Assembly: GCF_016906535.1 (NCBI RefSeq)
Contig: NC_057372.1
Location: forward strand, 601,501-665,500
Length of the DNA stretch: 64,000 nt
Reading direction: 5' to 3'
Origin: Rhizoctonia solani
Lineage: Eukaryota > Basidiomycota > Agaricomycetes > Cantharellales > Ceratobasidiaceae
The notes beneath the pieces are model-generated. The model was not told the DNA's origin and made no database searches. It was given only the letters and a program-made list of their open reading frames with translations. A program made the position numbers and the translations under genes. How positions within the stretch are numbered: position 1 is the first letter of the stretch; each line of letters begins with the position of its first letter. This document shows, one piece after another, positions 22,350 through 34,937 of this stretch.

Positions 22350-24907
22350 CTATGTGTGTTTGATACGCTTATGGTCCGAAGCTGAAAAAACAGGTAAGGT
22401 TTGAGCCCGGGAGAATGAGCTATTGTCACACACCGGGAGAACTCGGTGCACTTGGCGTCTCGTACTCCTCATACTCCAGCTCGTCCAGGTTTCGTTTAAG
22501 GCTGGTATTCTGAGACTCGTGTTCGGAGACCTTTGGCGCGGACATGGTGGAATGCGCTTGGTCGGAGTCTGTAGGCTCATTAGGAGTATTGCCCGGCAAT
22601 GTGTGTTTGCTGTGCTCTATGAATAAATTAGACTTTTGAATGATCCAAGATGCGATCGGTTCTTACCTTCATCGCCCTCATAATCTTCCTCATAGTCATA
22701 CTCTGCAACAATAGGGAACTAAGTGCCAGCATGGATCCTGGTTCTATGTATTTGCGTACCATTGGCGTCCCACTCCGTGCTCAGCGCCTCGTTCTGGATG
22801 GAAGTTTGCGCCGGCGCTGGAGCATTTGCTCCTTCGGTCTCATATTCATCATAGTCGTCCTCTGAAAGAATAAATTCAGGGTTATCATGAAGGGAGATAA
22901 TCGCAATAGTTACCTTGAGGCTGAGGCGTGGAAGCGCTCGGAGATTGCCCGTCGTTAACTGTGCTCCCGTCATTATTTGGGTTCGGGTCGGTGTCCTCTG
23001 TTTCAGGATCTTGATGGGTGGTATTTACAGTTTGCTGTGTCGAATCCCCATTGGGGGCTATAATATCCTGGGCTACTTCTTCAGGATTTTCGTGGACTTC
23101 GGTCTCTTGGACTGTATCACGTTCATTTGAATCGTCGACATCCCGAGGCTGCTCATTAAGCACATTGGATTGCGTGGTATCGATCGCTTGCGCGTCTTCA
23201 TCGGTGTCACTTGCCTGAACACCACGAGGTGGACTGCCTGCTACATCATCAGATTCGATTGGCGCCCTGGATTTTTCTTGGTTATTCATAGTAATAGCCT
23301 TGGTGTCGACGTTCCCGACATCTGGAGCAGATTGATTAGTTGATTAGCTTGAATTTGAAAGTTTGTGAAGAGACCTACTATCCCCGTCAATTTCAGGATT
23401 GGCTCCTGTTTCGATCTCATGCGGGACTCCGTGATGATCGGTGGGGCCTGCCAAACAGGAAGTGTGAGGATTCTTCCCAGTTGAATAATTTCTATCTCAC
23501 CTTCAGCATGGAAATCTCTCTGCTCAACTTGTTCAATTAATCGAGCCATTTGAACCGTGAATCGCTCGGACCGTCTGACTAGGGCTAGTTCGAGAGGCCC
23601 TTCCAGTCCTAATCCAGACCAAATGAATGATAATCTAAACAAAGAAATGTTCTCTGTTTCTTTATGGTCCTAAGTACGGTATCAGTCGTGACATTTTTCT
23701 ATCCCAAATAGACCATAATGCTTGCCTCATTAATTGAGATGCTCGAGTCCTCAAAATCCATTCTGATGCCCATCTCAACATCTTCCCAGCCGTCACTGGA
23801 GAAATGTTCTGTTTCTCGTAACCTGGCGAAAAACGTTGACAGGGGTTCATAAAACAATGTACGGTTGTCGTGGAACAATAGCTCCGCTTCATGAGATTCC
23901 AAGCCGGTCGGAGCAAAAATCTCGAAGATCTTATCAGTGCCTTTGCCTTCGTCCCTATAATAGAGACGAACGGGGGGCGAAGGCTCCATGGAATCAGCTG
24001 CATCATCCCGAACCTGTTGATTGATTACCAGGGCCTCTTCAATAGGCGAGTGTCCATCATTATCGGGTTGCTCAGGTATCTCAAGGTGTGTTGGTACTTC
24101 CACAACATCCTCATCTTGATCAACATCTTCAGAAGTTTGCTCTTCTTGGCGTTGTTCGACGAGTTGTTCAGGAACCGTCGAGTCAATTGAAGGGACTTCA
24201 AAAGCAGGTTCCTCCGCATCATAGGACTCCTGTTCAGTGGTATCATGGTCGACTTGGAGAACTTCGTGTTCGGATCGAGTCGCTTCTTGGTCAGTGGATT
24301 CGGCCAGCTCAACCGAGGTACCCTCTTCTACGGTCGCCACCGATACGATTTGTGGCTCGTCATCACCCCCAGTAAGGTCAATTACTTCGTTCAAGATACC
24401 TTCTTTTGTGCTATCATCCGGCAAAGGTTCGGCTTCGGAGTCGTCGACAAGAGTAGCCACCGAATGAGGGGAGTGTTGTGCAAGGGCATCTGCAGAGACC
24501 TCGTTTAAAAGTCCGGCGGTTACGGAAACGTGTGGTGAAATGGGACGCATTACTCCATGAGGAGTCCCTTCAGGCACCGGGGAAGAGCGCAACTGCACGT
24601 CTTCAACAGTCACATCTGTAACTGTCGCGGCGTCATCCGTTGGGACATATGTCCCCATGTGGGATTCATTATCCTCCACTAACTCGACTTCATCCGCGTA
24701 TTCGTCCATCTCAATTTCTGTTTGTTCAGGTAGTTCTTCGAATTCCGCATCATATATTTCTTCATCGTTGGTCGTTGTTGTGGCTTCGGTTACATCGTGC
24801 ATTGCGTATTCCGCGTCATCATCGTACTCTGGAGACATGTCGATATCGATATGGGTGGGAGCTTGGGCTGAAAAATGTTCAGACATATGAGAGTCTACCA
24901 CTTCCAT
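22350..24907 (-). CDS. Large acidic, disordered nuclear-type protein
   Basis: Not a named family. The long first exon (start 24907, MEVVDSHMSEHFSAQAPTHI) is very rich in Glu, Asp, Thr and Val and contains EGILNEVIDLTGGDDEPQIV; VIDLT next to acidic residues looks like a SUMO-interacting motif. Its end is more ordered: PPVRLYYRDEGKGTDKIFEI, AELLFHDNRTLFYEPLSTFF and GWEDVEMGIRMDFEDSSISI. The next exon (about 23642-23440) gives RLSFIWSGLGLEGPLELALV and QMARLIEQVEQRDFHAEGEI. Then follow acidic low-complexity exons (MNNQEKSRAPIESDDVAG, EDDYDEYETEGANAPAP, LEYEEYETPSAPSSP) and a tiny last exon SDHKRIKHT ending at 22350. The ordered block plus long acidic tails suggests a chromatin or transcription-related scaffold; that is inference. 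Frame is consistent over six or more exons. Confidence 0.75.
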
Positions 24908-25288
24908 TTCTTTTGGATGATGGTAGACCAGAGCAATCGTCGAGATTTGAGAGGTTGACTGTCAAAACACGCGCTCAGCAATTTCGGATTTGGTGTGGTT
25001 GAGGTCCAGAACAAACACTTGGTGATCAATTACGTAAGTCTAGGCGCCCAGCGCCTATGCCTCGAGGGCTCTTCCTCCTAACCTTCAAGTGGCTACCGCC
25101 ATTCTTTCAAGCAGAATTCGAGGCATTCGGTCATACAATCAAAACCAAATCTCGAACTTGAAAAAAGTCTGATAACTTCATATTCATATTCGTATTACCA
25201 TTTACGACCTGATAAGGGTGAGCATGTCTACCATGGAATCCTGAACTTGAACTTGATCCCATGCCCGAGCATAGCAGTTGATTCCATA
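24908..25288. promoter_or_regulatory. Divergent promoter region, acidic protein / TFB3
   Basis: 381 bases shared by two genes transcribed away from each other. It contains a GC-rich patch with a short palindrome-like CCAGCGCC repeat at 25046-25056. No clear TATA box next to either start. Confidence 0.4.
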
Positions 25289-26695
25289 ATGTCTAAGAAA
25301 TTTAGCTGGCTTAGCTCTACAAAAGGTGGTAGCGGGCCTTCCTCTCGTGCCTCTCCGGCTCCCGCTGCAAAGGCCGCTCCCATTACTATTAACGGCGTTA
25401 AAGACTCAAGCGGCAAAACGGTCGAATACAAGGTGAAGCAACAACCGACGCCTTCGTTTTTCAACTGAATTGACCTTTTGTTTACATGTAGTCAGATGAT
25501 GATGTCTGTCCACTATGCCGGAGCGACAGGTTTCTGAACCCAAAGCTGCGATTGTTGGTGAGCACTTGTTATCACAGAATGTGAGTGCCCTATTCGGTGC
25601 GTGGATTCACTTTTAACAGCAAGGGGCAGGTGTGAATCTTGCATCGACCGATTATTCACACTAGGGCCTGCACCATGCCCGACTTGCAAAACAGTCATCC
25701 GAAAGATGGGATTCATGGCTCAAACATTTGAAGACCTTGGGGTTGAGAAGGAAGTAGCCATACGGCGGCGTATTGCGAAACAGTAAGTCATCTCCCTAGG
25801 AACGGTACGCCCCTACTCACGCCGAATTCATCTTTAGCTTTAACAAGCGATTGGAAGATTTTGATAGTTTACAGGAGTACAATGATTATCTAGAGGAGGT
25901 CGAGACCATCGGCAAGTCAACTTGGCCCTGATTTTATTTCCGGTATTCTTGTTCTAATCTACGTGCAACAGCCTTTAATTTGGTCAATGACATCGACGTG
26001 GCAGCTATGGAAGCCAAAATTGCCGAGCATCGCGCTGCGAACGCTGCGATCATCGAAATGAACGAGCAGCGAGAAGCCCGAGAGGCTGCCAATCTACGAG
26101 ATATTGAAGAACGCGAACGACTCGACCGGCAGCAACGGGCCGAAGAAGCTCGTCGGGCGGAGGAGGAAGAGGAGCGTGAACGGGAGCGAAATAAACTGGA
26201 ACTTATCAACCAATTGGTGTGTCCCTGTGTCCCAAGCGTTTCAGTATTTTGCCCATTTCCCCTCTACCGCATGTTCAGGAATCCAGCAACGCGCCCGCGT
26301 CACGGGTATTGGCTAAAGCAAAGGCTCAACAGCGTCAACGTGAAACAATGCGCAATGTTGGCTCGGCTGTGCCCTCGTCGTCGGCTTTGTTGCGGGCAAA
26401 GGCGGCCGCACGTGCCGAGGCTGCCGTGGACGTTCCTCACGTTCCGATTACAGATCATTGGTCCGCTGAGACCCACCGTTTCACTTTGAAAGAATCATAC
26501 GACGACGCATTGTCGATTGGCGTTCGGGCTGATCCCCGCGGTGTGATGCGCGCCGGCGGATATATGATTGAACAGGCATGGAGCAGGGCTCTAAGCTGTG
26601 GGGTAATGGGCCTCGATATTCCTCCCTTACGAGGGGAAGGTCCTACACCGACCCTGCCGCATATCAACGATGGGGAGGCCATCCTGGCTACGTAA
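25289..26695 (+). CDS. TFB3: TFIIH/CAK assembly factor Tfb3 (MAT1)
   Basis: RING subunit that joins the kinase module to core TFIIH. The start MSKKFSWLSSTKGGSGPSS (25289) leads through an Ala/Pro-rich leader to VEYK, then an intron and SDDDVCPLCRSDRFLNPKL, RLLVSTCYHRM, CESCIDRLFTLGPAPCPTCK: a complete C3HC4 RING with its junctions across introns. Next come VIRKMGFMAQTFEDLGVEKE, HFNKRLEDFDSLQEYNDYLE (the helical bundle), NLVNDIDVAAMEAKIAEHR, a long Glu/Arg coiled coil ending ERERNKLELINQL, and a C-terminal region with RVLAKAKAQQRQRETMR and VPITDHWSAETHRFTLKESY ending GEAILAT at 26695. Four or five introns of 50-70 nt. Frame intact, length normal (about 370 residues). Confidence 0.93.
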
Positions 26696-26983
26696 GGGAC
26701 ATGACTGAAACCAGATCGTTAGGCCTTCATGTATTAGGAATTGTGTCGTTTAATCTAATTTTAAACGATTGCGGACCAGGGTATCCTTAGCACCGGTTCC
26801 AGATATTAAGATTATTGGCTTCCATTTATTAACAGATGTACATGAGCGTGCTAACCCAATTACAACAGAAGATCTGTGGACGTGTATTATGAAGACAGCG
26901 GAACAAAGAAAATAAACAGCTTCAACACATGGGGACCAAAACAGACCAAACACATTAGATTTTGCTAACCCGGAAGGCCAAAT

Positions 26984-28823
26984 CTAAGTACTATTCGGCC
27001 AGTTGCCCTCCGCCTTGAAACTGTCGATCGTAGCTTGCACTTCTTCACGATTGAACTGGGGGTGTGCGAGCGTGTACGGTATTATGCGCTTGAACTTGGT
27101 GTTGGAGTATGCAACCGAGTGCATCCCAAAGGAGTGTGATTCGTTAAATAGAGAAATAGGACCAGTAGGAGGGATTGGAGGGGTAGAATTCTGGCAGAGC
27201 GTGAACCAGGTTGAGACGTGCATGTCGTTTATGTCTTGGATCATGGCTTCAAGATCAACCTATTGGAATAATCAATATAAATGATTAAAAAAAAAGTCAA
27301 TAGTGGATTGGCCTACCTTGGCCAACGTGTTCATGATAAATCCATGGAATCCAAATTTAACATCAAACATGCTGGCAATAAGCTGACCGATTGTTTGCTG
27401 CGTTGAATCCGAATCATCCACCTGAGAAATCTGGTCAACAATCGCATTGGAAAAGGAAGCCGTCCAGCCTACCAGGTTGAAAAGTGGTGCGACTGGCACG
27501 CTCGCAGGAGGTGGGACAAAGGGAACCTGAGAGCACTTGGCCCTGTCATTGAAGAAATGGATCTCCTCGCCCGCCTCCTCGTTGGCCTTCACACGGCCCC
27601 GTTCAGCAACCCACTTGGCGCAGGCCCACGCTGCTCCAGCTACATCGTCGACATGAATTGTGTTTAATCGAAGACCACCACTCCATCTGTTTAATCAGTT
27701 GTCAGCAGTGGCTTGAGGGGCTCTATTTTTGTTACTTACAGATACTTCATTTCGATATTTAAATGCTTGTACACTGGGCCAAGAGCGATGCGAGGCGTTA
27801 CTAGTGATAAAAATTAGTTAATGTGAGATGGAAACAAGGTCAACTGGCTCACTTATTCCCCAATTGTTGCCTGGTCCATAGATAGCGCCAATGCGCAGTA
27901 TTACTAGGTTCAGGCTAAAAACAGAGATTAAGACTACACTTGCAACTGGGACACGGTGCTTACTTTTCAATAGAAGCCAAAATACGAAGCGTCTCATGCC
28001 ACCATGTCCCACGAGTACCCAATGGCTTGATCCTTTCCCTTTCGTCGTGAGTAACCTGATAAAGGAATGAGCACATATTCTAAATTGAACGTTCTCTTGA
28101 GCTACCTTCTCTATGGATGTATCGTAAAAAGGATGGGTGAGGCGGACATAGGCTTTGACACCTCTTCGAGCCGCCTCTGTACCAATCAAGTGGGCAATCA
28201 TGGCCGTGAAATCAATTTGAACCTATTCGAACTGGCTGGTCAGTGTAGTTCAAATGATCATGACGCTCCTTGTAAAAGAGTGTTTACGCAGATCAAGGGG
28301 GATACTTACGGGGTCTTCTCGCATATAAGAGAGCTCTCCAGTGCAATCAAATACGTAAGAGTATGGCTCTTGGCCTTCTGGAGGATCAAACACTTTGGAA
28401 ACGACAGCTGGCACGAAGTATGTCAACAATAAACAGAAATCGAGGGCTTATGGAAACACACTTGGAATTTTCAGATTGGCTTGCTGATATTGTACAACAG
28501 GATTCTCAAGTGCGCGCCTGGCAGCACTGCCGATATATGTTGTTGGTGGATTGACTGAGACTTTGTCGGCAATGCGGAGGTTCTGTAATGAGATAATGTT
28601 AATTAGCCATTGGTTGGGTGGACACAGGGCACAACACGCACCGAGACAAGAGGCTCCCCGTTCTCCGGAACTAAGTATGTTATGAGTGATTTGGCGCATT
28701 GGCTCATTCCCCCTGCGTATACCAAAGACAGAAATACATTCGAAAATTGCTTCGATTAGCACAAGGCGAAGCCAGTCGAGTATAGTCCCACTCACCGAGA
28801 ATCAATACATTAGGTTTTGACAT
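26984..28823 (-). CDS. Extended SDR / NAD-dependent epimerase-like protein
   Basis: Rossmann-fold protein of the extended SDR superfamily; substrate unknown. Exon 1 is only MSKPNVLILG (28823), then GMSQCAKSLITYLVPENGEP completes the nucleotide-binding turn. Later exons read NLRIADKVSVNPPTTYIGSA, VFDPPEGQEPYSYVFDCTGE, QINFTAMIAHLIGTEAARRG, VKAYVRLTHPFYDTSIEK, and LNLVILRIGAIYGPGNNWG, a typical extended-SDR block. Then come LRLNTIHVDDVAGAAWACAK, FVPPPASVPVAPLFNLVGWT and, in the last exon, NREEVQATIDSFKAEGNWPN ending at 26984. The classical YxxxK is not obvious (the RLTHPFYDT segment is where it would be), so it may bind nucleotide without normal catalysis. Many fungal genomes carry this family. 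About ten short introns. Confidence 0.8.
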
Positions 28824-31800
28824 GGTAGGCCAGCGCTAGGGAAACGGATATCAAACTAGATGATGTGGACAAAGAAAAGGATAATACGAGCAAGAGGTGC
28901 AGGGGGATCAGGTCAGTGGTGGTGGCCTTGATCAGATATGTAAAGTCGGTGTTGAGAGGGCTTTGGCTCAGGGTCGAGTTTCGAGTCCTTTTTTGGAAAG
29001 CCCATATCGACTTGAAACATCATTCGAAAAACGACCATCTTCCTGGTGCTTGGTCATCCCCTCGACTTCTTTCCAGGACAACAACCATCAAGCCCACCTC
29101 CAGGTCTTGGTGTATGTTCTTGCTTCTTTCTCTAGTGCCGGAGTTCGACCTGTTGTTGTTCCTCAATCGTCGATTACTCCCGGTTCCGTTGTCATTGCAA
29201 CGGCTCCTCCTAAATCTGATCGCCGAGTCTAGTACCATGTATATGCACACTCTCTGCATCTATGTTCCGGGCCGTTCCTAGGCGACGTAATCGGGCTCGC
29301 TCACTCCGAGACCGTCCCTTGATTCAGATCTTTCTTGTACAATGCTTCTCATCCACTGTAGGTGAACAAACGCTGCGCCTCCGACGTCCGCCGTGGTCAA
29401 CTATGTCACCACCTTGTCTCCACTCCATGTGAAATATCATTCGCTTGTCATATTTTCTGATAGTGGGGCTCGCGTATACAGCCACACATACGCTCCAATT
29501 GCCGGTCGATCATGTCATTGCGTGTACCATGCTTCCTCAAGTACTGTACCTGAGTACGCCGTATCCAACCGAATACTGTCGTTCGAAATATAAGCGAAGC
29601 GACTACCACTTGGTAAATAAACTCGTATATCCGGGCTGTTTATGCGCCAGCGAGGTTCTCCCGAAACACAGATGAACGTCACGCTAGGGTGGCCACTTGA
29701 TTTTTACCGTGGGTTCTATGGTACACATATATATGTAATTAAAGTTAAGACCATTCGGGAAGGTCTACTTGAACGCATGTTCAGGGGTTCATGGGGGAAC
29801 AGCGCCATTTGTGGACTACACGCAGCTGATTTGCAGAGAGTTTAAACTCATTCCGGCTACCAGATACCCGCCACTCATACTCGCACGTCAGACTAACTAA
29901 CCTCACCAGTCGGTGCGGTTTTGTCTTACCGATCAATACGATCGTCATATTTCATTCTGAGATTGTTTCAAGTCTGTTCAGCCAGGCGGCATGAAAGTCG
30001 GCGGGGTCCGTGGTCCAGTTCGTATCTGTGCCCATCTGCAGCTCGGCGCGGTCTGTGACTTATGCCCGTGCATGGATCGTGGCGGATTCTCGGAATCGCG
30101 CCACATGTTAAAGCAGAGCAGCACTGCATGGATAAGAATCGAAATGAAATTATTCGACCGCCCTTTGTGCATGATAGTATACTCTTAGTTGATTTCAAAT
30201 AATTCATTGATCCACCTCCGGCTCCGAATCTCATGATTATTCCAATAATGGAATGGCCATCCTATCTTCTTGACCTTTAGCGCCCACTACGAGTGCCAAG
30301 CAGAGGTTTGGAGCAACGGTTGTCGTAAATGGTGATAGGTGAATGCAAAAGAATTACGGCTCTGACAATAGTTACCAATGAGCCACTATATTTTTGGCAA
30401 GAAACACTCACACTAAAATCCAGGGTGCTACACCAACACTTCAAATGGTTTTGCCTTGCTGCGTGTGTGGTGCCATTGCATTGACAGCCGCAGCACACAT
30501 AGGGTATCGCTATTCTATCTTCACGTAATTCCAGCGATTAGAATTCAAGTTGGTACAATCGCATTATTCAATAACGTCCGTCGCCGGTGTTCGAAACGAG
30601 GCTCAAGATTGTTTTTATCATGTGTTGCATGCGGCATGTACGCCCAAGTCAGTTACCTGTGTGTTAGAGAATGAAGGAGGCGTTATGTAGTAAAGACCAG
30701 CCATCGCACACAATAAGTAATAATGGCGATATCGATATGCCCCGCACGCTCCACCGCGACAGTGTTCCTCATTTCTCACCTATATGCCCCAGCTTGGAAG
30801 AATCACGCATATACTTATTGGTACACGACTATTCCTAATTTTACAAACTTCCCCAAACCTTATTTTGTTGACCATGGGGGATTCAGATTCACACCACACA
30901 GCAATTACAGCACGGCGAAAAGGTCCGCCTGAGGGACCGGTTGATAGATTACCGGTACAACTCGCAAACTCGTCGATACACGTTGGAAATATACGCCTCT
31001 CACGATAGAGGGAGGCTGAACGCTCCATGACCAACGACGCAACCGCTTATGGTCAGCTAGCTAAGGAGCCCCACTAGTTGGCGCGATAACCAGGGGTATC
31101 GCTTAGGGGGGGTTGTTCACGTGTGAAAACGCTTCAACTCCATCGAGCCCAGACCGAACTGACTAATGCCAATTATGCATGCGCGCGCGTCGATAAGTGA
31201 ATCATCATATATCTGCTTCATCGTGCTTAAAGAGGGGAAACGTTTATGCCTCTAAGTGGCTATACCGCTCTAAGCAAGATAACCGCTCATATAGATTTTT
31301 TTTTTACAAACGTGGCAACAAATGTAATATAACCAGGGCTGTACGTCTCATCTCTCAAGTTCCATGACCGCTTAGATTAATTCAATCACGCACAGACAAA
31401 ATCTGTTATGTTTCGAGACATTGTGTTATATCAACCCATAAAATAGCTCAGGTTCAATTTCAGCCACTTGGATCTACAGCCACGTCGATGGCCTGTTGGA
31501 CGCCGAGCCCCCCAACCTTCATGGTCATAACGATCGGTATGAGGAGCCACATTATCATCTGGGGGAACTTGCAGACCAAAACATCAACTTTCAAACATCC
31601 AGATGAAAAAGTTTAGGCGCAAACAAAAGGTGCATTGTCCCGTGAAAAGGTCCGGATTGAGCACCCCGATATCTGCCCTCAGTCTTCTCCCCATGCAGAT
31701 CACAAGCAAAGGTCGGAGTTGAGTGTGCCCGAACTGTCCTCTTGTCCCCTCTTCCCTCTGAATAAACACGCACTGCTTGCCATGATCGATCAGAGGCGAT

Positions 31801-32827
31801 TGGTGCTTCTTCATTTAGCTGGACTACTTGACATGAACTATATCGTAACCGATCCGAACAGCTCGCATTTCGATCTCAGCGCATAAAACTATATGCATGT
31901 ACGAGCAAGGCCCAGCTGTATGCAAAACCCCCCAAGTTGTCTTGCACTCTACTTGTTTATTCAAGTCGGGTAGAGCTAGGTACGAATTGCCAATTTACAC
32001 CAAGGGTATTCTCTTTGCTTTCAAAGTAAACTCAAGACGTGGGTTTTTCTTAATCATGATCGTTGAACTAGAAATCGCGGAGAGGGGTTTCTCCCCCTCC
32101 ATCCGTCACACTATTTTAGTGGTGTCGAGTGAGTTTTTTGTGCTGTACTTAGTGCAAGTTCTACTGCGTATTAATGTTTCCTTTTAGCACCAGGTCCGAG
32201 ATGTCCTGTTTTGATGGATTTATTTTTGGGGGGCCGCAGAGTGCGAATCAATAGGTTTACTCGTGGACTCTGCGACGAATCTCTGCGCTGATTGGTCTAA
32301 AAAAAAGGTGAGCGTAGTACATCGCGGCTACATGCGGGTTCATTTCGACTGACAGCACATCGTACAAATGTGCGTGGGCATATGCTGTAACCAGGAAGAA
32401 CAATAGACACAAAATGGGGGAAGAGGCATATTTAGAGGTACGGAAACAGGAAGGATCGTGATTGGGTTCATTTTCAGCCAGGGAGCTCGCAATATCAAGT
32501 AAGCCAAGGAACTATTCAGGCTGTGCACCGACTGTCGACGGTTTCAGACTACGGATACCAAGGTTCGTGGGACTTGCCTCCCCCTCTGCGTCTCTCTCCC
32601 TCTTGCACAGCTACTAGGATGAAACCAAGGCGAAGCGCCATCTCAGGCTCACATGATACACGGTAACCGGGCCCAAAAATCAAAAAGGGTGACTCTTGTG
32701 TTATATTCACTTGCCTACCGAGGAAGGAACCCAACCCCGCAACCCAAACGAAGATCAAAAGCCTAGGCTCTATACGGCCCAGGTCCAGGCCCCCCTAACA
32801 AGCTTTACCTTGGTGATGGATAAATAT
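28824..32827. other. Gene-poor region
   Basis: Four kilobases with only short open frames on both strands. The best one (28897-29232, plus, about 110 codons, Ser/Val-rich) directly follows the epimerase promoter but has no recognisable domain. There is a T9 run near 31298-31306 and a mild alternating GC run (GCATGCGCGCGCG) near 31178. No tRNA, rRNA or transposase seen. Confidence 0.45.
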
Positions 32828-34353
32828 TTACAATTGTGTCTTCGTGGCCTGCCGCCGCAAGTATTCATATACGACTGAGAAATCTCTGTCGGCAAACTTT
32901 GGTGCCCCATCTGTTGTGTCTTGATTCATCTGCGTGTAGATCGATTGAGCTGCATCGCCAAGTGGGAGAGGCGTACCAGCTGTCGCGCTGCGTGTTGAGC
33001 GAGGAGCATATCCTATCGTAGAAAATTCCACGTGGTGAGTCGCTATATGCGGAGGGGAACCCAAAGGAAGAAAGCAAGGAGAAAAAAAAAGTGGCTGATG
33101 TACCTTTTGCATTAGTTTGGACGCAAATCCGCCTGAATGCGGCAGAGGGAAGTTGAGTTTATTATGTCATGCGGGTGTGTGTGAAGGACTTGCCGTGGAA
33201 CTCTCTTTCGCATGGGGGTGACTTGCCAGGGAGTGCCCCTGGTACGGGATTGTTCACCTCTGAGGACCAGCATCGACCTGCATTCACAGTGAGTATATGC
33301 AAGAGTCGTGAATATTCGCTAAAATATACCAGTCGATGTGTTTATAACCCCAGCGAGGGTATCTGGCGACAGACCCAGTCGGGTACCTAGGAGCATGGCC
33401 TCGGCCACCACGATCTGCTGAACTCCGAGAACAAGGTTGTTGCAGATCTGCGAGCAGGCGTTATTTTACGTCGTGGTGGGCTAGACACTGGGGTTACCTT
33501 GGCCGTGAGTCCAGAGCCCGAAGGACCGCAGTGGACAATGTTTCGACCCATGTGGGACAAGAACGGATGGGCTCGTTTAAATCCCTTTTCGGAACCACCA
33601 ACCATAAAGGATAACGTTCCAGCTCTCGCACCAACAACGCCTTTTTTCTGGTTGATCAAAAGTTGATTGATCTGTAGGGCAAGGGCTTACCACCAGAAAC
33701 TGGAGCGTCTACCATGTCTCCGCCTGTAGCCTCGACCTGTGCAGCAACATCTCTGGCGGCAGTTACATCTGTTTATACGATTTCTAGTCGAGTCTCTATT
33801 TGACGAGTTTCGTCGGGGGGACGTACCTAATGTGGTTGAATCACGTACAAGGACTGCACGCGTTCGGACCTTTTGTTTACACCCTGGAGGATTCCTCTCT
33901 CGCCAAGATATACGTCTTTCACCTGAGGAGTCGAAGGAAGCATGGTAAATATAGTATCTGCACGTTGGGCCACTCTGAAAAGGTTCATGAGTCATATCCA
34001 TGACCTAGCCGATTCGACTTACTCGGATGGAGAATCAGCTACTTGGACGAGCACGCCCGGGAAGCGGGTAGCAATATCTTGGGCGAAGGTATCGGCCGTT
34101 ATCCTATTGACATCACAGACGACAAATACAGGGGGATTGCTGCTGTTCGCAGCGGATCCCTCGGTATAGACCGTAGCGGTTCGAGTAAAAAGATTGTCCG
34201 CCATATTCAAGCCCATCTGAAAACTCATCTCGATCCATCGCTTCGCAGGGATAATCTCGGACGCACCTGGCCCAATCCAATAAACCCCAGGGACTGGCGT
34301 GGTCTGTGGGTGGCATTTAGTACGGCATTGAGCGTCCTGAGCGTCGGACGCAT
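32828..34353 (-). CDS. HIBADH: Mitochondrial 3-hydroxyisobutyrate dehydrogenase
   Basis: Enzyme of valine breakdown, oxidising 3-hydroxyisobutyrate to methylmalonate semialdehyde with NAD. The start MRPTLRTLNAVLNATHRPRQ at 34353 is a typical Arg-rich, acid-free presequence and runs straight into the cofactor loop GFIGLGQMGLNMADNLF (split by an intron after GLGQ). Next are FVVCDVNRITADTFAQDIAT, TIFTMLPSTPQVKDVYLG, DSTTLDVTAARDVAAQVEA, the substrate motif DAPVSGG, VVGARAGTLSFMVGG and HCGPSGSGLTAKICNNLVLG with the catalytic Lys. The end is RLGLSPDTLAGVINTSTG and KFADRDFSVVYEYLRRQ, stop at 32828. One frame break: between RSERVQSL and RDSTTL (about 33845-33853) a base is missing. All catalytic motifs are otherwise present, so a true pseudogene is less likely than a consensus error. 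Confidence 0.9.
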
Positions 34354-34937
34354 CGTGTGCAAGTGTCACGGTCGTCGAATAGGCGGGGGGCAGGCGGGAC
34401 TCGATCACGCGGGGTAAGATCCGCACACGTGACCATCGGAGTTTTCTAAGCACAAACTCGGGAATATCAGGGGTGACCGGGGGCCGGTGCATGTGGCGCT
34501 TGTCCTTACGTGGTTTTTGAGCTTCTGGGGGGACCCCCCTGTGCGATGGTTGAGACTCTCAGGCCCTCGCTTGACCTTGGCTACCATGCGCAATTAGAGC
34601 GGGTCTTGGAATCCTGGGACAGCAATATAGTGGTCGACAAGAGTCATATTGACCAATCTATACGTAGGAAGAGGTATACGTAGTCGGTGGATATAGAGTA
34701 TAGGAGATCCCCCGCTGGACTGCTTCCTACCGCTCCGCACGATTGCCGCGCCGATTCCGAACGCATCAGCTGCCGTGTTGTCGAGTTGACTTGTTCCACC
34801 ACCACCCGGAGGTTCGGATTGTATTGCCCCCCTTCCGGCTTGTGCCATTTTCAGCCACGGCTTAGCCAGTGCCTATACCAGACACCATCGTCGCGGTGAA
34901 AATATCGATAGTCTGATTGCCTATTGACTCGTACATT
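34354..34937. promoter_or_regulatory. Divergent promoter region HIBADH / Hsp20
   Basis: 584 bases between a valine-catabolism gene and a small heat-shock gene on opposite strands. I did not find a convincing run of three alternating nGAAn heat-shock units. The minus-strand open frame 34594-34848 has no motif. Confidence 0.35.

Noticed and set aside
25934..26209. Minus-strand open frame rich in Ser and Arg
   Set aside because: Mirror of the Glu/Arg coiled-coil exon of TFB3.
33687..34001. Arg-rich minus-strand frame
   Set aside because: Shadow of HIBADH exons; partly produced by the one-base gap.
32828..34353. HIBADH as a pseudogene
   Set aside because: Only one frame break, all motifs intact, same type of gap seen in other essential genes.
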